The notes beneath the pieces were generated by a model. That model was not told where the DNA came from, made no database searches, and saw only the letters and a program-made list of their open reading frames with translations. A DNA stretch of 64,000 nucleotides, from NCBI GenBank assembly GCA_905250025.1, contig CAJNOJ010000106.1, positions 124,001 through 188,000 of the forward strand, read 5' to 3'. Below, piece by piece: positions 23,198-35,900 of the stretch. A program made the translations under genes and the position numbers. The DNA is from Adineta ricciae (taxonomy: Eukaryota > Rotifera > Eurotatoria > Adinetida > Adinetidae). How positions within the stretch are numbered: position 1 is the stretch's first letter; each line of letters starts with the position of its first letter.

Positions 23198-24431
23198 TGA
23201 TGAATAAAATCCAAGTAAATGTCAACTAAAAAGCAAAAGTTAAATTAAAAATGTTCTTCCAGATGACTTCGTGGCGTCAGGCCGGCTTATTGCAAGAACG
23301 GATACAAAAACAAAAGCGAGACTACAGACATAACCAAATGATGAAATATGACGAGAGTAAATGACAATAAAATATAGAAAGGAAGAATAAATAAAAACGA
23401 GGTAGACAGAGAGAAAGAGAGAGAGAGTGAAAAAAGTTGAAATACGTTCTCTATAGAATCTACTAGAACATTTTCTAATTTAACCGGGCAATTGATGTAA
23501 TTAGAAAACATCGGATAAATATGCGCAAAGGAAGGAATGAATAAATCGATTCCATCATGGTTCACGAGAATGATGCAATAACATTACTCGATGTATTCTC
23601 ATACGAAAACGAAGAATAGAAAATAATCCAGATAAGATTATTCCAAAGAACTGCTCGGTAGTTATCTTTTACTTTCTTATTCATACGTATCGAACGGTCG
23701 TCTTTTGTGTCAATTGAATAGGCAATACATAAACATATAAGCAACTTGATTACTTTTCATCTTTTGTATTCTCAAGTGTATTGACACATCATTTCTTGAT
23801 TATTTTATTGTTGATTTAGTCGATGAATCATCTATTTCACACAACTGATTCGGCAGATGTTTCTTTAAGTAACAGAGTACACAGCAGGAAATCAATTAGA
23901 TCCGATTTCAATCGATAATATGCACATGTTGTTTCGTTTTTATTTCAAAATAGAAAATGAAATGAAACCATCAAAAAAAAAAGTGTTCTGTTTCGAATAA
24001 TTTCTCTCTTTTGTTCAATGTCGAATAAATGTTGCGTTTTTTTCTCTAAACATACTACTTCTTCGCAAAACAACCAGCGAAGGCAGTATACTAATCAGTA
24101 TCTCTAAAGATAGGCATACAAGTGAGAACATGTGAAACGAACAAAGGTTAGAAAAGCGAACGTTTGAAAGAATGAAAAGACAAGAAAATAAACTAGTGTT
24201 TTCTTTAAGTTCACGAATGCTACTAGATGAAAAGAAGCGAAAGAAACATTTTCTTGTTTAAGTATACTAATTAAAGACAATGAGCTCATACACAAAACGG
24301 AAAGTAAAGAATAATAAATTAAGTAAAGTTTTGTAAGGAAAAAGAGAGGAGAATGCCGAAAAATTCTCTTCAGAAATGCTTTAAAAATTTTTAAAAAAAA
24401 GAGAGAAATGAGATGACTAACGGATAAAAGT
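23198..24431. other. Intergenic region between the two vWA paralogues
   Basis: About 1.2 kb containing only low-complexity open frames. An AG-rich run (GAGAGAAAGAGAGAGAGAG) lies at about 23409-23428. No gene or mobile element was recognised. Confidence 0.5.
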
Positions 24432-25872
24432 TCATGCTCCAAAGACCTCATCATCGGTGTCACCATCCGATCCGAAACTTAAATGATTGTCGAATGAATG
24501 TGAAAAGCATTGGTTAAAATTTATATCGACTGATGCCCCCGTCGGCAAACGTGTTCGATAACCTTCATCATCAGTTACCGGTGTTGGAGTACCACTGTTC
24601 AATTTGGGATGAAGCCAACCGCCGTTGAAGTTAATACTCAATGGTGGTGTAACTACATTAGAATGATTGTTTCCCAAGATATATTCATCATCAATTTCGC
24701 TATCTGAACCGATCGCTAATGGATGGACATATCGTTGCCCGTAAATAAGTTGAGGATGTGTTGCCAGCAACAGTGGAGATCGATGACCATCGTCATTGTT
24801 TATTGGTGATGACGTGATAATATTGATATGTGGATGCTTCCAAAGATCAATATAATTGGTATTTGTTGGCAACGTACCGACATTCAGTTCTAAATTTGGT
24901 CCATCCGAATAATTTGTATATGCTGGTGGAGAACTTGCACCGTAACCTGAATCTGGACCGCTAATTTCATTAATAATCTCACCAGCTTCGGCTTGGACAT
25001 CATGACTACGCACTCGATAAAATAATCGCCGAATATCATCCATTGTAGCACAGTATTTGTACATTTCCTTTGCACGTTCATACGAATACAAATAAGAATA
25101 CAAAGAATTCAGTTCGATATCTGAACGAACATCGAGACGAACAAATAATTGCCTATAAGTGTACGATCCTAATATTGCTTGACGAACAACACGTTTCAGA
25201 GCACGTCCTGCGTTGACAAATGGGATATATTCACCGCCTAAAATAAAATCGAAAATAGTTTCCAACTCTTCAATAGGAAATCAATATATTTACCTGTCTT
25301 TTTTGCCAAGGCACAATAAAAATCGCTACAAATCACAGTTGGTTCAATACCAAGTACTACTAATGTGATGTTTTTCTTTGCCAAAGCATCAACCAATTGC
25401 CAAAGATCAGGACTATTACACGCACATTTTTCCTCAAGCAAATTGCACGGTGGACCGTTCGTAATCAGAAGAACGAGTTTGTCATTGAATCGTCCATCTA
25501 CAACATCCGGACGCCAATCGAGAGATAAACATTGTTGAAGTGCGTCAACTACACGAAGAGAAATATGAAAAATTTGCAAGAAGGTCAATTAATCATACCA
25601 ATGGCCTTCTTCTCGTTTGAATCGTCCCCTGTAGTTTGGACGCCATCCAGCATCTGCCAAAACTCATCCAATGACGATGTAAATGGACGTAAATATATAG
25701 GATCTTGATCACCATGCGATTGAAATGCACTAATTGCCATACGAATACATTCTGGATTGACACTTATAGCATTTTGAAAGATTGAAGATAAAGTCGAACG
25801 AATTGCTGGACGATAAAATGAAATCGATAATGCTCTATCAAGACAGACCGCAATATCAGCAGTGTTCGCCAT
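24432..25872 (-). CDS. von Willebrand factor A-domain protein (longer paralogue)
   Basis: Three exons (25599-25872, 25294-25548, 24432-25237) encode 444 residues. MANTADIAVCLDRALSISFY starts a vWA fold in which the MIDAS motif is imperfect (DRALS instead of DxSxS). Then come LSLDWRPDVVDGRFNDKLVL, LLITNGPPCNLLEEKCAC, ITLVVLGIEPTVICSDFYCA and TGGEYIPFVNAGRALKRVVR, matching the shorter paralogue downstream. A C-terminal extension of about 200 residues, absent from the paralogue, is acidic and partly repetitive (for example the related units IGSDSEIDDEY and FGSDGDTDDEV, each after an H-P or N-H-L stretch). A TTTCTAG acceptor lies about 30 nt before the ATG. Function unknown. Confidence 0.78.
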
Positions 25873-27167
25873 TCTTAATGCTCACTAATTGCGATTGTCG
25901 AACTAGAAATGAAAACAGCAGGAGTCAAATGAATGAAATCAACAGATTCTTATCTGATGCAATGCACTTACATCTTGAAAATGTTATGCCTTTCTTGACC
26001 CTCTCATCCGCTAGTATGGGTAAATCGTCGTGTATGTAATTGACTATATATTATAGTCGAAGATGACTGAAAAATGAAAGAGAAAAGAAATGATTCACTC
26101 ACTTAAGTTTTACCCCCGTGTATTTCTACAAGGAAAGATAAAATAGAGCATTTTCCCTCTCTCCCTCTCTCTCTCTATTATTTTCTAATTCTTTTTCAAG
26201 AAAATAAATTCGGAGATGAATATGAAAACGTGGCGGTGGGAACATTGATCGAATGTATCGTCACAAAGTTAGCAACGCATGACCCGCGATGCTTGATGCC
26301 TAGATAGTTTGTAAATAGAAGAAAAGGAAAGAAAATATTTTTCAACTGTGTGTGTCACATACCGCATACCGCATATATGATTCAATTTGACTAAAAACCG
26401 TTATTAATGTCCGCTATCAGCTTGTCGTCAGAATCAATCGAAACACGGAAAAGAAATGCCGTGAATCATCGACAACCAATAAAAAGGAAGACGTAATGAT
26501 AAGATTATGTGAAAATTTATTCGTTTTTTTTCTCTTGAATGTATGCCAACAGATGTAAAGCTTAACATTGTTTGCGTATAATAGATGGATATTGTGAGGG
26601 AATTTACTGTTATGGCCCGTTCGCCTTTGTAAATCATAGTCCATTTTTTCCACTGTTGTCATCATTGATTGGATAGAAAATTTGTTGACGGCGTGGTTAG
26701 AGGTGTTTATTCAGTTCGATTAAGTCTATGAATTTAGTTTAAAATAATTCTCTAGAAAACATTTTTATCGTCTGTCAGCATTTACAAATAAAATTCAACT
26801 TTTGATTTTAATTAAGCAGAGTAGTTGTCGACTAGAAAAGAATTTTGACGGTTAAAATTTCACTTCGTCGATTCGTTAATAACAGAATTTGAGAATAAGC
26901 TCTCTTGCTTACTCTAAAAACAAAGTCCTTTATTCGATCGTTTTGATTTCGACGCAACCGTAGTGTCAGATGGATTTATTCACATTGTCGAAAAACTCCC
27001 ATATAAATCAAAGTATTAGGTGATCACATCCATTAAAATGACACTAGACCTTCATCTCAACTTGCTCGACTATTTTTGAGATGATGCTTAGTATCTGATT
27101 TGATTCCAGTAGATATGTAGTGTGGTCAGTGTTTGTATAAAGAGAGTATATAAAAACATGGCAGATG
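25873..27167. other. Intergenic region with CT microsatellite
   Basis: About 1.3 kb between the vWA gene and the F-box/LRR gene. It contains a CT-rich run at 26154-26176 and several short homopolymers. Open frames here are not supported by any family resemblance. Confidence 0.5.
26154..26176. repeat. CT-rich microsatellite
   Basis: Interrupted (CT)n tract, visible directly. Confidence 0.85.
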
Positions 27168-28375
27168 TTAAAGGTCAACTGATGTTACAGTATTCTCCAG
27201 TAATGCATTTGTAAGATATTGCGCTCCGCGGTCTGTAATTCTATTACTTCGTAGATCAAGTGTCTTAAGTGTCTATATGAGAGAAAGTACATGGAAATGT
27301 GACAGGTTCAATGAGTAGACGAATATTACTGTGTTTATTTGCAATGCGTCACCGAGATGTTCTGCCCCTTGATCGCCGATATGGTTCTTGCCAAGATGAA
27401 GTTTTGTAAGTGTCTGTATAAGACAGTTCATACAAATGCGCTAAGCATCGTTCATGAATGAATATTACTGTATTTGTTCTCAGTGCATCAGCAATATACT
27501 TGACTCCATCATCTCTGATTTGATTTTCATGAAGATCGAGAGTGATAAGGCTCTACACAAGAAACGAAAATGTGATAGGTACCAATAGCGAATGAATCTT
27601 ACCTGGTTCGTCATCAACATTTCACTGAGATATTTGGCTCCTTCCGTTCCGATTTCATTACATTGAAGATCGAGTGTGATAAGTGTCTGTATCAGGGAGG
27701 GAGAGAGAGAGAACCAGGAAGAATGATACGTGTATGAATTCGATGAATAATACTACCGTGTTTGTTCGCAATGCATCACTGAGATATTTTATTCCTTCAA
27801 ATCCGATTGCATTACATTGTAGATCGATTGTATTTATTGCCTATATAGGAAGGAATATGGTAAAGTGCGATAAATGTCAAAAGCAAATGAGTAATACTAT
27901 GCTCGTTCTCAATGCATTTGCAAGATGTTGCACACCTAGATCTCCAATATAATTGAAAGAAAGGTATAATTCGGCGATTGTCTGTGCAAGCGAGAATATT
28001 TCTGTAGATAGCATGTATAAAAAAAGGAATGAATATTAGTTACATTGTTTGTTTTGAGTGCCTCACTAAGACATCGCACTTTTTCTGCACTGATTTGATT
28101 GAAGCTGAGTTGTAATTTATTTAGTGTCTATAAAGATAATGTATTGCGAAAAACTTTTGTTTCGTGTGAAATAGAATTTCAACAATATACGTAGTTTTTT
28201 TAATACAATGAATTCAGCAGACAAAGCACAGACTTACTTGATATCGTTGATAAGTGTAAAGTATCAGATTCAGCCGTCCACAGACGTTTTGCATCGAACA
28301 AACGAGAGAAAAATCATTTAGCTGATCCAATATTCGATAAGTAAGCTCTACGGGTAACGTTGAAAGAGTGAGCAT
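27168..28375 (-). CDS. F-box / leucine-rich repeat protein with one LRR per exon
   Basis: Eight phase-0 exons, each bounded by clear splice signals, give about 249 residues. Exon 1 (start 28375) encodes a short F-box: TLPVELTYRILDQLNDFSLV then CSMQNVCGRLNLILYTYQRY. Seven exons follow, each one ribonuclease-inhibitor type LRR. Six are exactly 84 nt (28 residues), for example 28044-28127 (TLNKLQLSFNQISAEKVRCL), then TIAELYLSFNYIGDLGVQHL, AINTIDLQCNAIGFEGIKYL, TLITLDLQCNEIGTEGAKYL, SLITLDLHENQIRDDGVKYI, TLTKLHLGKNHIGDQGAEHL and TLKTLDLRSNRITDRGAQYL. The last adds seven residues and stops at 27168. It is probably a substrate adaptor of an SCF ubiquitin ligase or a protein-interaction scaffold; the target is unknown. 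Each exon alone is too short to stand out as an open frame. Confidence 0.85.
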
Positions 28376-29216
28376 ATTTAGTTTAGATTGCGCAGAAGAC
28401 TATTGAGATAAATTATGTGGTGTTGATTGAAATTATGGAATGCATTTTTACTTCCAGTGACAGGTTTTTTTTGCCGTAAAAAAGGTAACAAAACATGGAA
28501 AGCTTCGTAGCGAATCATCCGTTTTGTAGACAGAGATGGCGTTAAATTGATGCTGAATTTCAGTCAGAAGGTAATACATATACAGGTGAGTACATGTTTG
28601 CCTTTTCTGTATAGTTATCAATGATGTGTAAACAACATGACGTGCGTAGTTTTGTAATGAAAGGCATCGTATATGAGCATTCGTTCTGATACCTGTTTAC
28701 TCTTATTTTATCCATTGACGCCAAAATCTGCGAAACCCACAAAGTTTTGATTGATGAGTAGGACAGTCGCTTATTTAGCACGGTGGTTCTCATTATTGTA
28801 ATTGAAGCGTTTTTTCTTATATAAACAATGAGCATTAAAAAGAAAACTGCTCATTTATTATCTCAAGGTCTTTCACTTTTGTTTTCGCATCTAATCAACA
28901 AATATTTCATCAAATTTGTTTTTTAGTTTGACACCCATTTTTCCGTCTTCTATCAATTCAAACTATCAAAACATCCACATTTCGATTGATTTACTTTTTT
29001 TACATTACCAAGTGATATGTCAAAGATGATTCCTTAATTGCATCATGAATGATTTATTGTTCTCTCTCGTTTGCTCTTGAATACACTGGTTCGTGCGAAA
29101 AACGGTACTTGTGAATGTTTCGACATTATCATTGATAAAATTCTCATTAAAGAAAAAGGTTATTTATTCTCTTATTTCATCAAACAACGTATGATTTTCA
29201 TGTTTGATGTACTTGA
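28376..29216. other. Divergent intergenic region between the F-box/LRR gene and SLC52A
   Basis: About 840 nt between opposite start codons. AT-rich; probably both promoters. A minus-strand open frame at 28560-28835 has no family resemblance and is not annotated. Confidence 0.4.
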
Positions 29217-30714
29217 ATGATGCAAATACCTCGATGTTCGACCATATTTGTTTCTACACTTGTTACATTTTTCGTCATTGGTTCATGGCTCAATCTATCA
29301 GGTGTTTGGATCGAATTTCCATTGATTGTTGATCAATTACCTGAAGGATGGAGTCTCCTAGCTCGAATGGGGTTAATATCCAATCTGGCAAATATCGGTG
29401 TTGTGATTGTCGCTGTTATTCGACGCTTTTCACATGGTGGTGTTGGCTATGAGATTCCTGTAAATATATTTATACTTACAACAGGAACAATTGTTCTTGT
29501 TATATTAGCATTCGTGTGGCAGAAAACAACAATGATTAATGGAACTCCACATTCGACATATTTGATGGGCTTTTCGTTAAGTTTATCTTTAGTTGATTGT
29601 ACATCGAGTGTGACATTTTTACCATTTCTTGATCGTTATGAACCTGTGTATCTGAAGGCGTTCTTTTTCGGTGAAGCACTCTCGAGTTTATTCCCAGCAT
29701 TACTAGGAATTGCACAAGGTGTGGGGGAAATATCGTGTATCAAAGATGCCAATGATACTCTGGTGGAATACATGTCGCCACCTCGATTTTCTGTTCGGGT
29801 TTACTTTTTGGCTCTAGCTGCGGTTATGCTAGTCTCTTTACTGTCCTTTGTTACGCTCTGTTTGATACGAACAGGTCGACGAAAAGACAGAGCGTCTGTT
29901 GATTCTTCATATCCAAAGTTTGTAGTTATTAATCGTGTTTTCGTTGAAAATTCGATGTATTCTAGAAAAAATGTTCCAGTTTTGGAATTGAGTACCGTCG
30001 AGAAAAAGCCTAGTGCTGATTCGAAAATTGATAAATTCAACACAACTATAGTTAATAATTGTTCAATGACTAACAAAGAATTCTGGCTTTCCGAGCACGG
30101 TATATATTTATTTCTCTGCTTCTGGACTAGTATTCTCATTATCGGTAAAACTTCATCCTACAACCAACATTACAGTTTGACTTTGTTCTTTTTCTAGGTG
30201 CTTCTCCTAGTCTACAAAGTATACATTTCGTTTCTTTCTTCCTTCCCGAAACTCATAGTATATCCATTTAGGTTTCTCTCTGTATCCTTATTCAATCGAA
30301 GTTTATCATCATACAATCGTCGCCTGTCAATTTGCTTATCCTCTTATGTCTCTTCTTGGTGTATTCGTTCCACAACTGCAATCTCGATATATATATCTTC
30401 TTAATATCATCGGTACTGGTCTTTTCGCATATACATTCATTGCTGCAAAACTTTCTCCATGTTCACCGTTAGTTGATCGACTGGCTGGACGAGTTCTGAT
30501 TAGTTTGAGCTGGGTACTGAAGTATTGTGTTTTGTATTTTATTCGTGTGTTGCTCGGTAATTATTTTGGACGTAAATCTGGCCATCGTGGATTGTTTTGG
30601 TTCGGAGTTTTGACACAAATTGGTTCATTGATTGGAGCGCTCCTTGTTTATTTATTCACTGAACATTTACATTTATTTCATGAACGAAAAATTTGTGTTT
30701 TTTATCAATGTTGA
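29217..30714 (+). CDS. SLC52A: Riboflavin transporter, SLC52A family
   Basis: Plasma-membrane riboflavin (vitamin B2) carrier. Three exons: 29217-30144, a 21-nt exon 30198-30218, and 30272-30714, giving 463 residues, the usual length for the family. The first helices contain the conserved GSWLNLSGVWIEFPLIVDQL with LPEGWSLLARMGLISNLANI, then STYLMGFSLSLSLVDCTSSV, TFLPFLDRYEPVYLKAFFFG and EALSSLFPALLGIAQGVGE. These match SLC52A motifs (VNGLWVELPLLV, LPEGWNLPSYL, SCTSNVTFLPF). A loop of about 90 residues rich in Ser and Lys separates the first and second halves. The micro-exon encodes ASPSLQ, matching the family block LPSVQ, so it is real. CATIP starts 130 nt downstream on the same strand. Confidence 0.92.
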
Positions 30715-30844
30715 AATGCACACAGCGACATCTGTGTCAGTTGTGTATGAAAAAAAAAGTAATAAGAAAGAGGTTATTGTCTATGACACTGTTTTCAAAT
30801 AATCATGTCGGAGCAGTATTAGAAAAGACTCGATTAGTTCAAAT

Positions 30845-32360
30845 ATGACGTCTGCTGAGAATAGTTCTCTGGAATATTTGCGAAATTTAGGTAATCTGAC
30901 CTGTAATGAACTCTCACCGAATGATTTCTTGCTGTTTTCGTAGTGAATTATGATATCAATTCGATTTTATATGATGATACATTGATTTGTTCACTACCAA
31001 ATAATACAGAAGTTGGATCATTTGAAGTAAAGCTCACTAGAACCAATTATGGTGATCGTCACGATTGTATTCAAGTAGTTGCTAATAGGTGAGTAGAAAC
31101 TCATCCAAAGAAATCATCGTCATGTAATACTTCTCGTTACAGTCAAGCAACTATCGATAATATTGTGTGTGGCACCACAGTGCGAGCAGTTGTAACCAAA
31201 GAACTTGTTACGGTTCAACAAGAACACACTGAATATGTCAAAGTATGTTTAAATGAAATCGAGTATCAATTTCCAAATGTGGTTTTATTTAGTCAGCAAA
31301 TCCTATTACTCGAATCGTTGATTTTATATCTGAATCAACAGATTATGTGATCACCATTAATAATGAAGAAGGCAAAGTATGTGTAGAACGTTCGAAAGAA
31401 ATGAATTTATAGTTTCGTTCTAGACTAAAACAATCGAAACAAAACGCATACCGAAAGATCGAGCACATGGGTTGATTTTAGAAGGTAAAAGAACCGTTTT
31501 TCTAGGAAGACGAGTAACTTTCCTTCTTAGGTGCGAATCTTATTTTACAACGTTTAATGATTCAACGTAATATGCCAGAAAAAGTGACACTTCTTTCGCT
31601 CGATTCATCCTCAGAACTTTGTCTTAATGTTTATGTAAGTAAAATCTTGAGCTTTCCCAAGTTCTTTGAATATATATTTCGATGTAGACATCTCTGGGCC
31701 CTCAGCAGATGAACATTGATGGAAAGGATATCGAAGCATGGGGTATCCAACGACAGATATTTGAAACAAAACCAAACACTCTACCTGTTGCATGGCAAAG
31801 TTACTTCAATATTGATGGGTAAATATCTGTTCAAAATGAACTCATCTAATTTTGTAAATCTCCAGACGTCTCATCTCACGATACCAAGTTGGTTCACCAA
31901 TTAAAATGAAAACAAACGTCCTGCCTACAACTGATGAATTCGGTAAACTCATATTGTAGAAAATCTTTATCAATTCATTGACTATTTTCACAGATGAATA
32001 TTTACCAAAACCAGAAGTTCCAAAGAAAGGACTCAATTGGGAAGAAGATTTAGAATTACGTTCGAAATTCATCGATCGACGCGTAAGTTACTCCTGACAT
32101 TTCTTGCTTTCCATCAAAATCTTCTTTTCTTTTAGGAGGAATTGATAGATGATTACAAATCATACATCTATCATCATCCCGATATCACAGCACTCATTTC
32201 TGACTTTCTTCAATCGGTTCTAATAATGAAACCAGATAATGTAATCGAATACGCAACTGAATTCTTCGCTCCGTTCAACTCCCAAACTGCCGATCGTGCT
32301 TTATTTCGTTTTGCTGACGAAAAAATTCCTGTACCCAAACCGAATTTATCATTAAAATAA
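30845..32360 (+). CDS. CATIP: CATIP, ciliogenesis-associated TTC17-interacting protein
   Basis: In vertebrates CATIP works with TTC17 in actin polymerisation and ciliogenesis. The gene has many small exons. The start at 30845 (MTSAENSSLEYLRNL) is followed by LICSLPNNTEVGSFEVKLTR, then IVCGTTVRAVVTKELVTVQQ, ITRIVDFISESTDYVITINN, KDRAHGLILEGANLILQRLM and QVGSPIKMKTNVLP. The C-terminal exons KKGLNWEEDLELRSKFIDRR and SDFLQSVLIMKPDNVIEYAT, then EFFAPF, match the human blocks KKPLVWEEDMELYSKFLDRK and ISDFLLFLLLRQPEDVVTFA with EFFGPF. Order and spacing agree along the whole protein. The 130-nt gap to SLC52A leaves little promoter space, but no strong splice acceptor precedes the ATG. Confidence 0.88.
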
Positions 32361-32928
32361 AAATCTTCTTAGTTGCTTTTTTTTTATTCGACTTTATACG
32401 AAAGAAAAGAAAGACACATCGAAAATAGACAACATCAATAAGAGAAAAACAAACAAACAAACACTGCGCGTACATTCACGCATCTATGCTTTTGAATAAA
32501 TGTATACAAGCAGGTTCATCTTGGTTTGGAATTTTTTGTTTATATGTGTTCAGAAATAGTACGAATTAAGATGAGGCTGTTTGTACGATGAGAGAAGAAG
32601 GAAAAGGCATGTACAAAATACACGGTTGAGTTGTTATGTACAGATGCGCCAACAAATACGAAACGGAAAAGAAAAAAAACACAACTACTGTTCTAATTAC
32701 AAAAAAAGAAACATGTTTTTTTTCCTTATTTTGTTGTATGGAATAGAAAGTGAGTGAGAGAACGACTAGCAAATACGCACACACAAATGATTCTCAAGTA
32801 AAGAACAAAAACAGGAAAAAAAAAGAAACAAAAGATTTGTTCAACATACAAAATCACAACACGGAAGCACCCGCCGCTGACTAGAAGAAATACCCAATGA
32901 ATGAAACAAGAGATTTTCTATTTTGACA
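32361..32928. other. Convergent 3' region between CATIP and p190 RhoGAP
   Basis: Contains the 3' UTRs of both genes. A-rich and low in complexity; no gene seen. Confidence 0.5.
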
Positions 32929-35900
32929 TTAATTTATTTCATCAGATACAAAAATCGTTGGGTAATTGTCAATAATCGCTTGAATTAACGGTTTCGTTTT
33001 TTGACATGTTTGTTCAGCCGTACGTAAATCCGGAAATTGAGGTTGAAATAGGTTCGGCCACCATAGCACAGCAAGATTCGAGGAATCCATATGAGTCGAA
33101 GCAGCATGTTGTGAAACACTACAAAAGACAGATAGTCAGTCGGAAGTAACGTGTTGGTCTTGAACTTACAAGTGCAGATGTTTGAAAATAAATTTGATTG
33201 TACGATATTTGAGTTCACTTGTACGAATAAAAACTTTTCGTAATGGAATAAAATCTTGTTCACGTAACTGATCGACTAAAATAGAAGAAAATTTTAAAAA
33301 AGTGAATATTTGTTGTTCTTGGAAATCATTGAATGTACTTGTGAGATTTTGACATTCTTCAAATAATTCTAACGATAAAAGTGGCTCATCAAGTTTTCTC
33401 ATCATGTCTTTCAATGCTGTTGCCACTGCACTAGCTGGAACTTGCAATGAATGAAGATCACACGTTGGATCTACGATAAACAAAAAAACAAAATACTCAG
33501 TTTTACTCAATCGAAATGAACAGTCTTACCTTCAGTAAGTTTGTTTATCACTAATTCCACTTGGTTTTTATACCCCGATACTCGATAGAGCCCTTCAACA
33601 CTTAATCCATATTCTTCAATATATTGAATGCATTTTTCCATAAATAACGGTACACCTGATTCCGAAGATTGTACGCAACGACTCAATGATATCCGAGCCG
33701 GACTGTGGGAATGAGAATTTTCTACAGATGTAAGAAGAGATGCAGTTGTATGCGGAGAAGTTGCAGTCATTGTTGCTTTGAATGAAGGAATTGGCGGAGA
33801 GGAAACAGATGTGATAGTAGCAGCAGGAGAACGAGATTTCAATTCGTTTTTCTGTGGAGAAAAAAAAGAAAAAGAGCAGTTAATATTTAAACATCAACAA
33901 ACACATAAGTTTTCATTTGCGATTAAACTCTATTTATATCCCTACTAATAATAGCAAAAAAGGGATGGTAGAGTACGCAATATTCTATAGTGAGAGAAAA
34001 AAACGCACGATTAAACTATTTTGGTAATGTTCAGATGAATGTTCAATGAAAGAAAACCTACATCACGTCGAGCTTGAGCGAAATATTGTAATTGACGACG
34101 AATCCAATTCGCTGTTGGTCGTTCTTCCAATTCTTCGATGGATGTATTCTAATAAAATCGAAAAGCAAACAAGTAGTGTTTATTGATTCGTGCCTAATTC
34201 TACTTACTTTACTATCTTTTGTGTAATCACCAAGACTTGAATCATCTTCATTCGATATAACAACATTCGACGACGATGACGGTTCGGGAGCAATATTACA
34301 TTTACCTTTACCTTTCGGATCTAAATACCAAGAAAAAATTCCAGTAAATCATTCCTGATGTCGAGGGAAGGTCATAAACATCTTCGTCCTACCCATACGT
34401 GAATCAATTCCTGAATCTGTTTGCGTGTGATCATAGACAGCTTTTTTCCGTCGTTTAAAACTTGGCCGACGTTTCTTTTTCTGATATTGTTGTTGTTGTG
34501 AGTGTTTATCATCATCCGCTAATACTTCATCATCCGATCCATCTAAACAAAGCAAACACGGGAGTTGAGTGTAAGTTTCTCTTGACATGTCCTACTTTTC
34601 TTTAATATCTCAGTGCTTGATGCTAAACCTGTGACATCATTTTGTTTCGCTCGGACACGTTTCGATCTTCTATCGGAGACTTTTCGTTGTAAAGTAACGG
34701 GGTTTTGTTGTTGATTATTTGTAGGCGAATGAATATTTTGTAATGTCGATGACGATTCTGGCTGAGTTTGTAAACGTTCATCACTTGAACTATCGACCGA
34801 TGAATCAGTTGCTAAACAAAAGACAAGAACAGATGCGGAAAAAACATTCGAATTTCCTGAAAACCTGTCGTTTTTTTTGATGAATCTGTAATCGATTCTT
34901 TTACAGTATTTTTATGATTTTGATTTTGATGATGACTTGTAGGTGGTGATGATGATGAAGAATTGACGGGATGTATATCATCTGTATTATTATTTGTTAA
35001 AACCAATGATGTATCATATCGTTGTTGAATAGAAAAAGGTGTTGTTATTGCTTCGTTAAATTCAATTATTTCAGGTGTTGCCAATGGTACTTTCACATGA
35101 GCAGCAGTTCGATGTTTGTATAGATGAAATTTCATCTCGTCTGTCGATGATAACCTTGATGGGATTTCGTTGATTCGTCTACGTGCTGCTAATGACTAGA
35201 GACAAAGAAAAGGAAAACAAGTCTATCTTTCATAAGAAGATATTCTTGAGAAAACTTCTTCGCTTTCTATTCGACGTACATTTTCATTGCCAAGTGATGA
35301 TTGGTAACTGCTTCCATCGGCTGAAAGTATAACAGAATAGTAGTTATTATCATTTGATTTCGATGCATAGAAAATGAAATAGACTTGCTGAAAGCACGAG
35401 GAGCAATAGCTGTGCTAGCAATAGCCACTTGTCAACAGTTAGAAGAGAAGAAAACTGAGAGGAGGCTGTTACTTTTTCTTTTCTCTTTTTTTTTCGATAA
35501 CAATCGTTAGTGTCTGGTGTGGAGAATAGGACTTCTTGACTTAGGAGTAGAGAATCTCGCATATATAGGTAAGATTACGATGTAGACATGTGAATGATGA
35601 ACAGATTGATCGACAAAACAAAGTGATTAAACGAATAAACAAAGCACAAGCACAACGAGTTACATCTACTTTACCGTTAAATGTTAAATAATTGACTAGA
35701 ATAAATGAAATTATCAGAGGTAGATATGCTCATCTAATAGTTATTTGTTTTGTTTAGTCGTTTGGGTTACATGGATGAGAGACTAGATTCTAAGATCAGA
35801 TTTGTAAGAGAGAGAACTTACTTGGATGTTCGATTAGCTTGGCGAATCGCATACTGGTCGATTTTTTAACGTGACCATCCGATATGGAAGAAGCTGAAAC

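Noticed and set aside
23281-23300. GGCTTATTGCAAGAACGG, superficially like the start of a bdelloid spliced leader
   Set aside because: Only the first several bases agree with the leader as I remember it, and no donor site or small-RNA structure follows.
23287-23744. Two minus-strand open frames of 60-92 residues
   Set aside because: Low-complexity, hydrophobic from an AG-repeat complement; no start context, splice structure or family similarity.
24104-24466. 120-residue hydrophobic minus-strand open frame
   Set aside because: Composition reflects A-rich plus-strand sequence in the vWA 3' flank and overlaps the real C-terminus of the vWA gene in another frame.
29801-30139. 112-residue minus-strand open frame
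   Set aside because: Antisense shadow of the conserved SLC52A coding exon.
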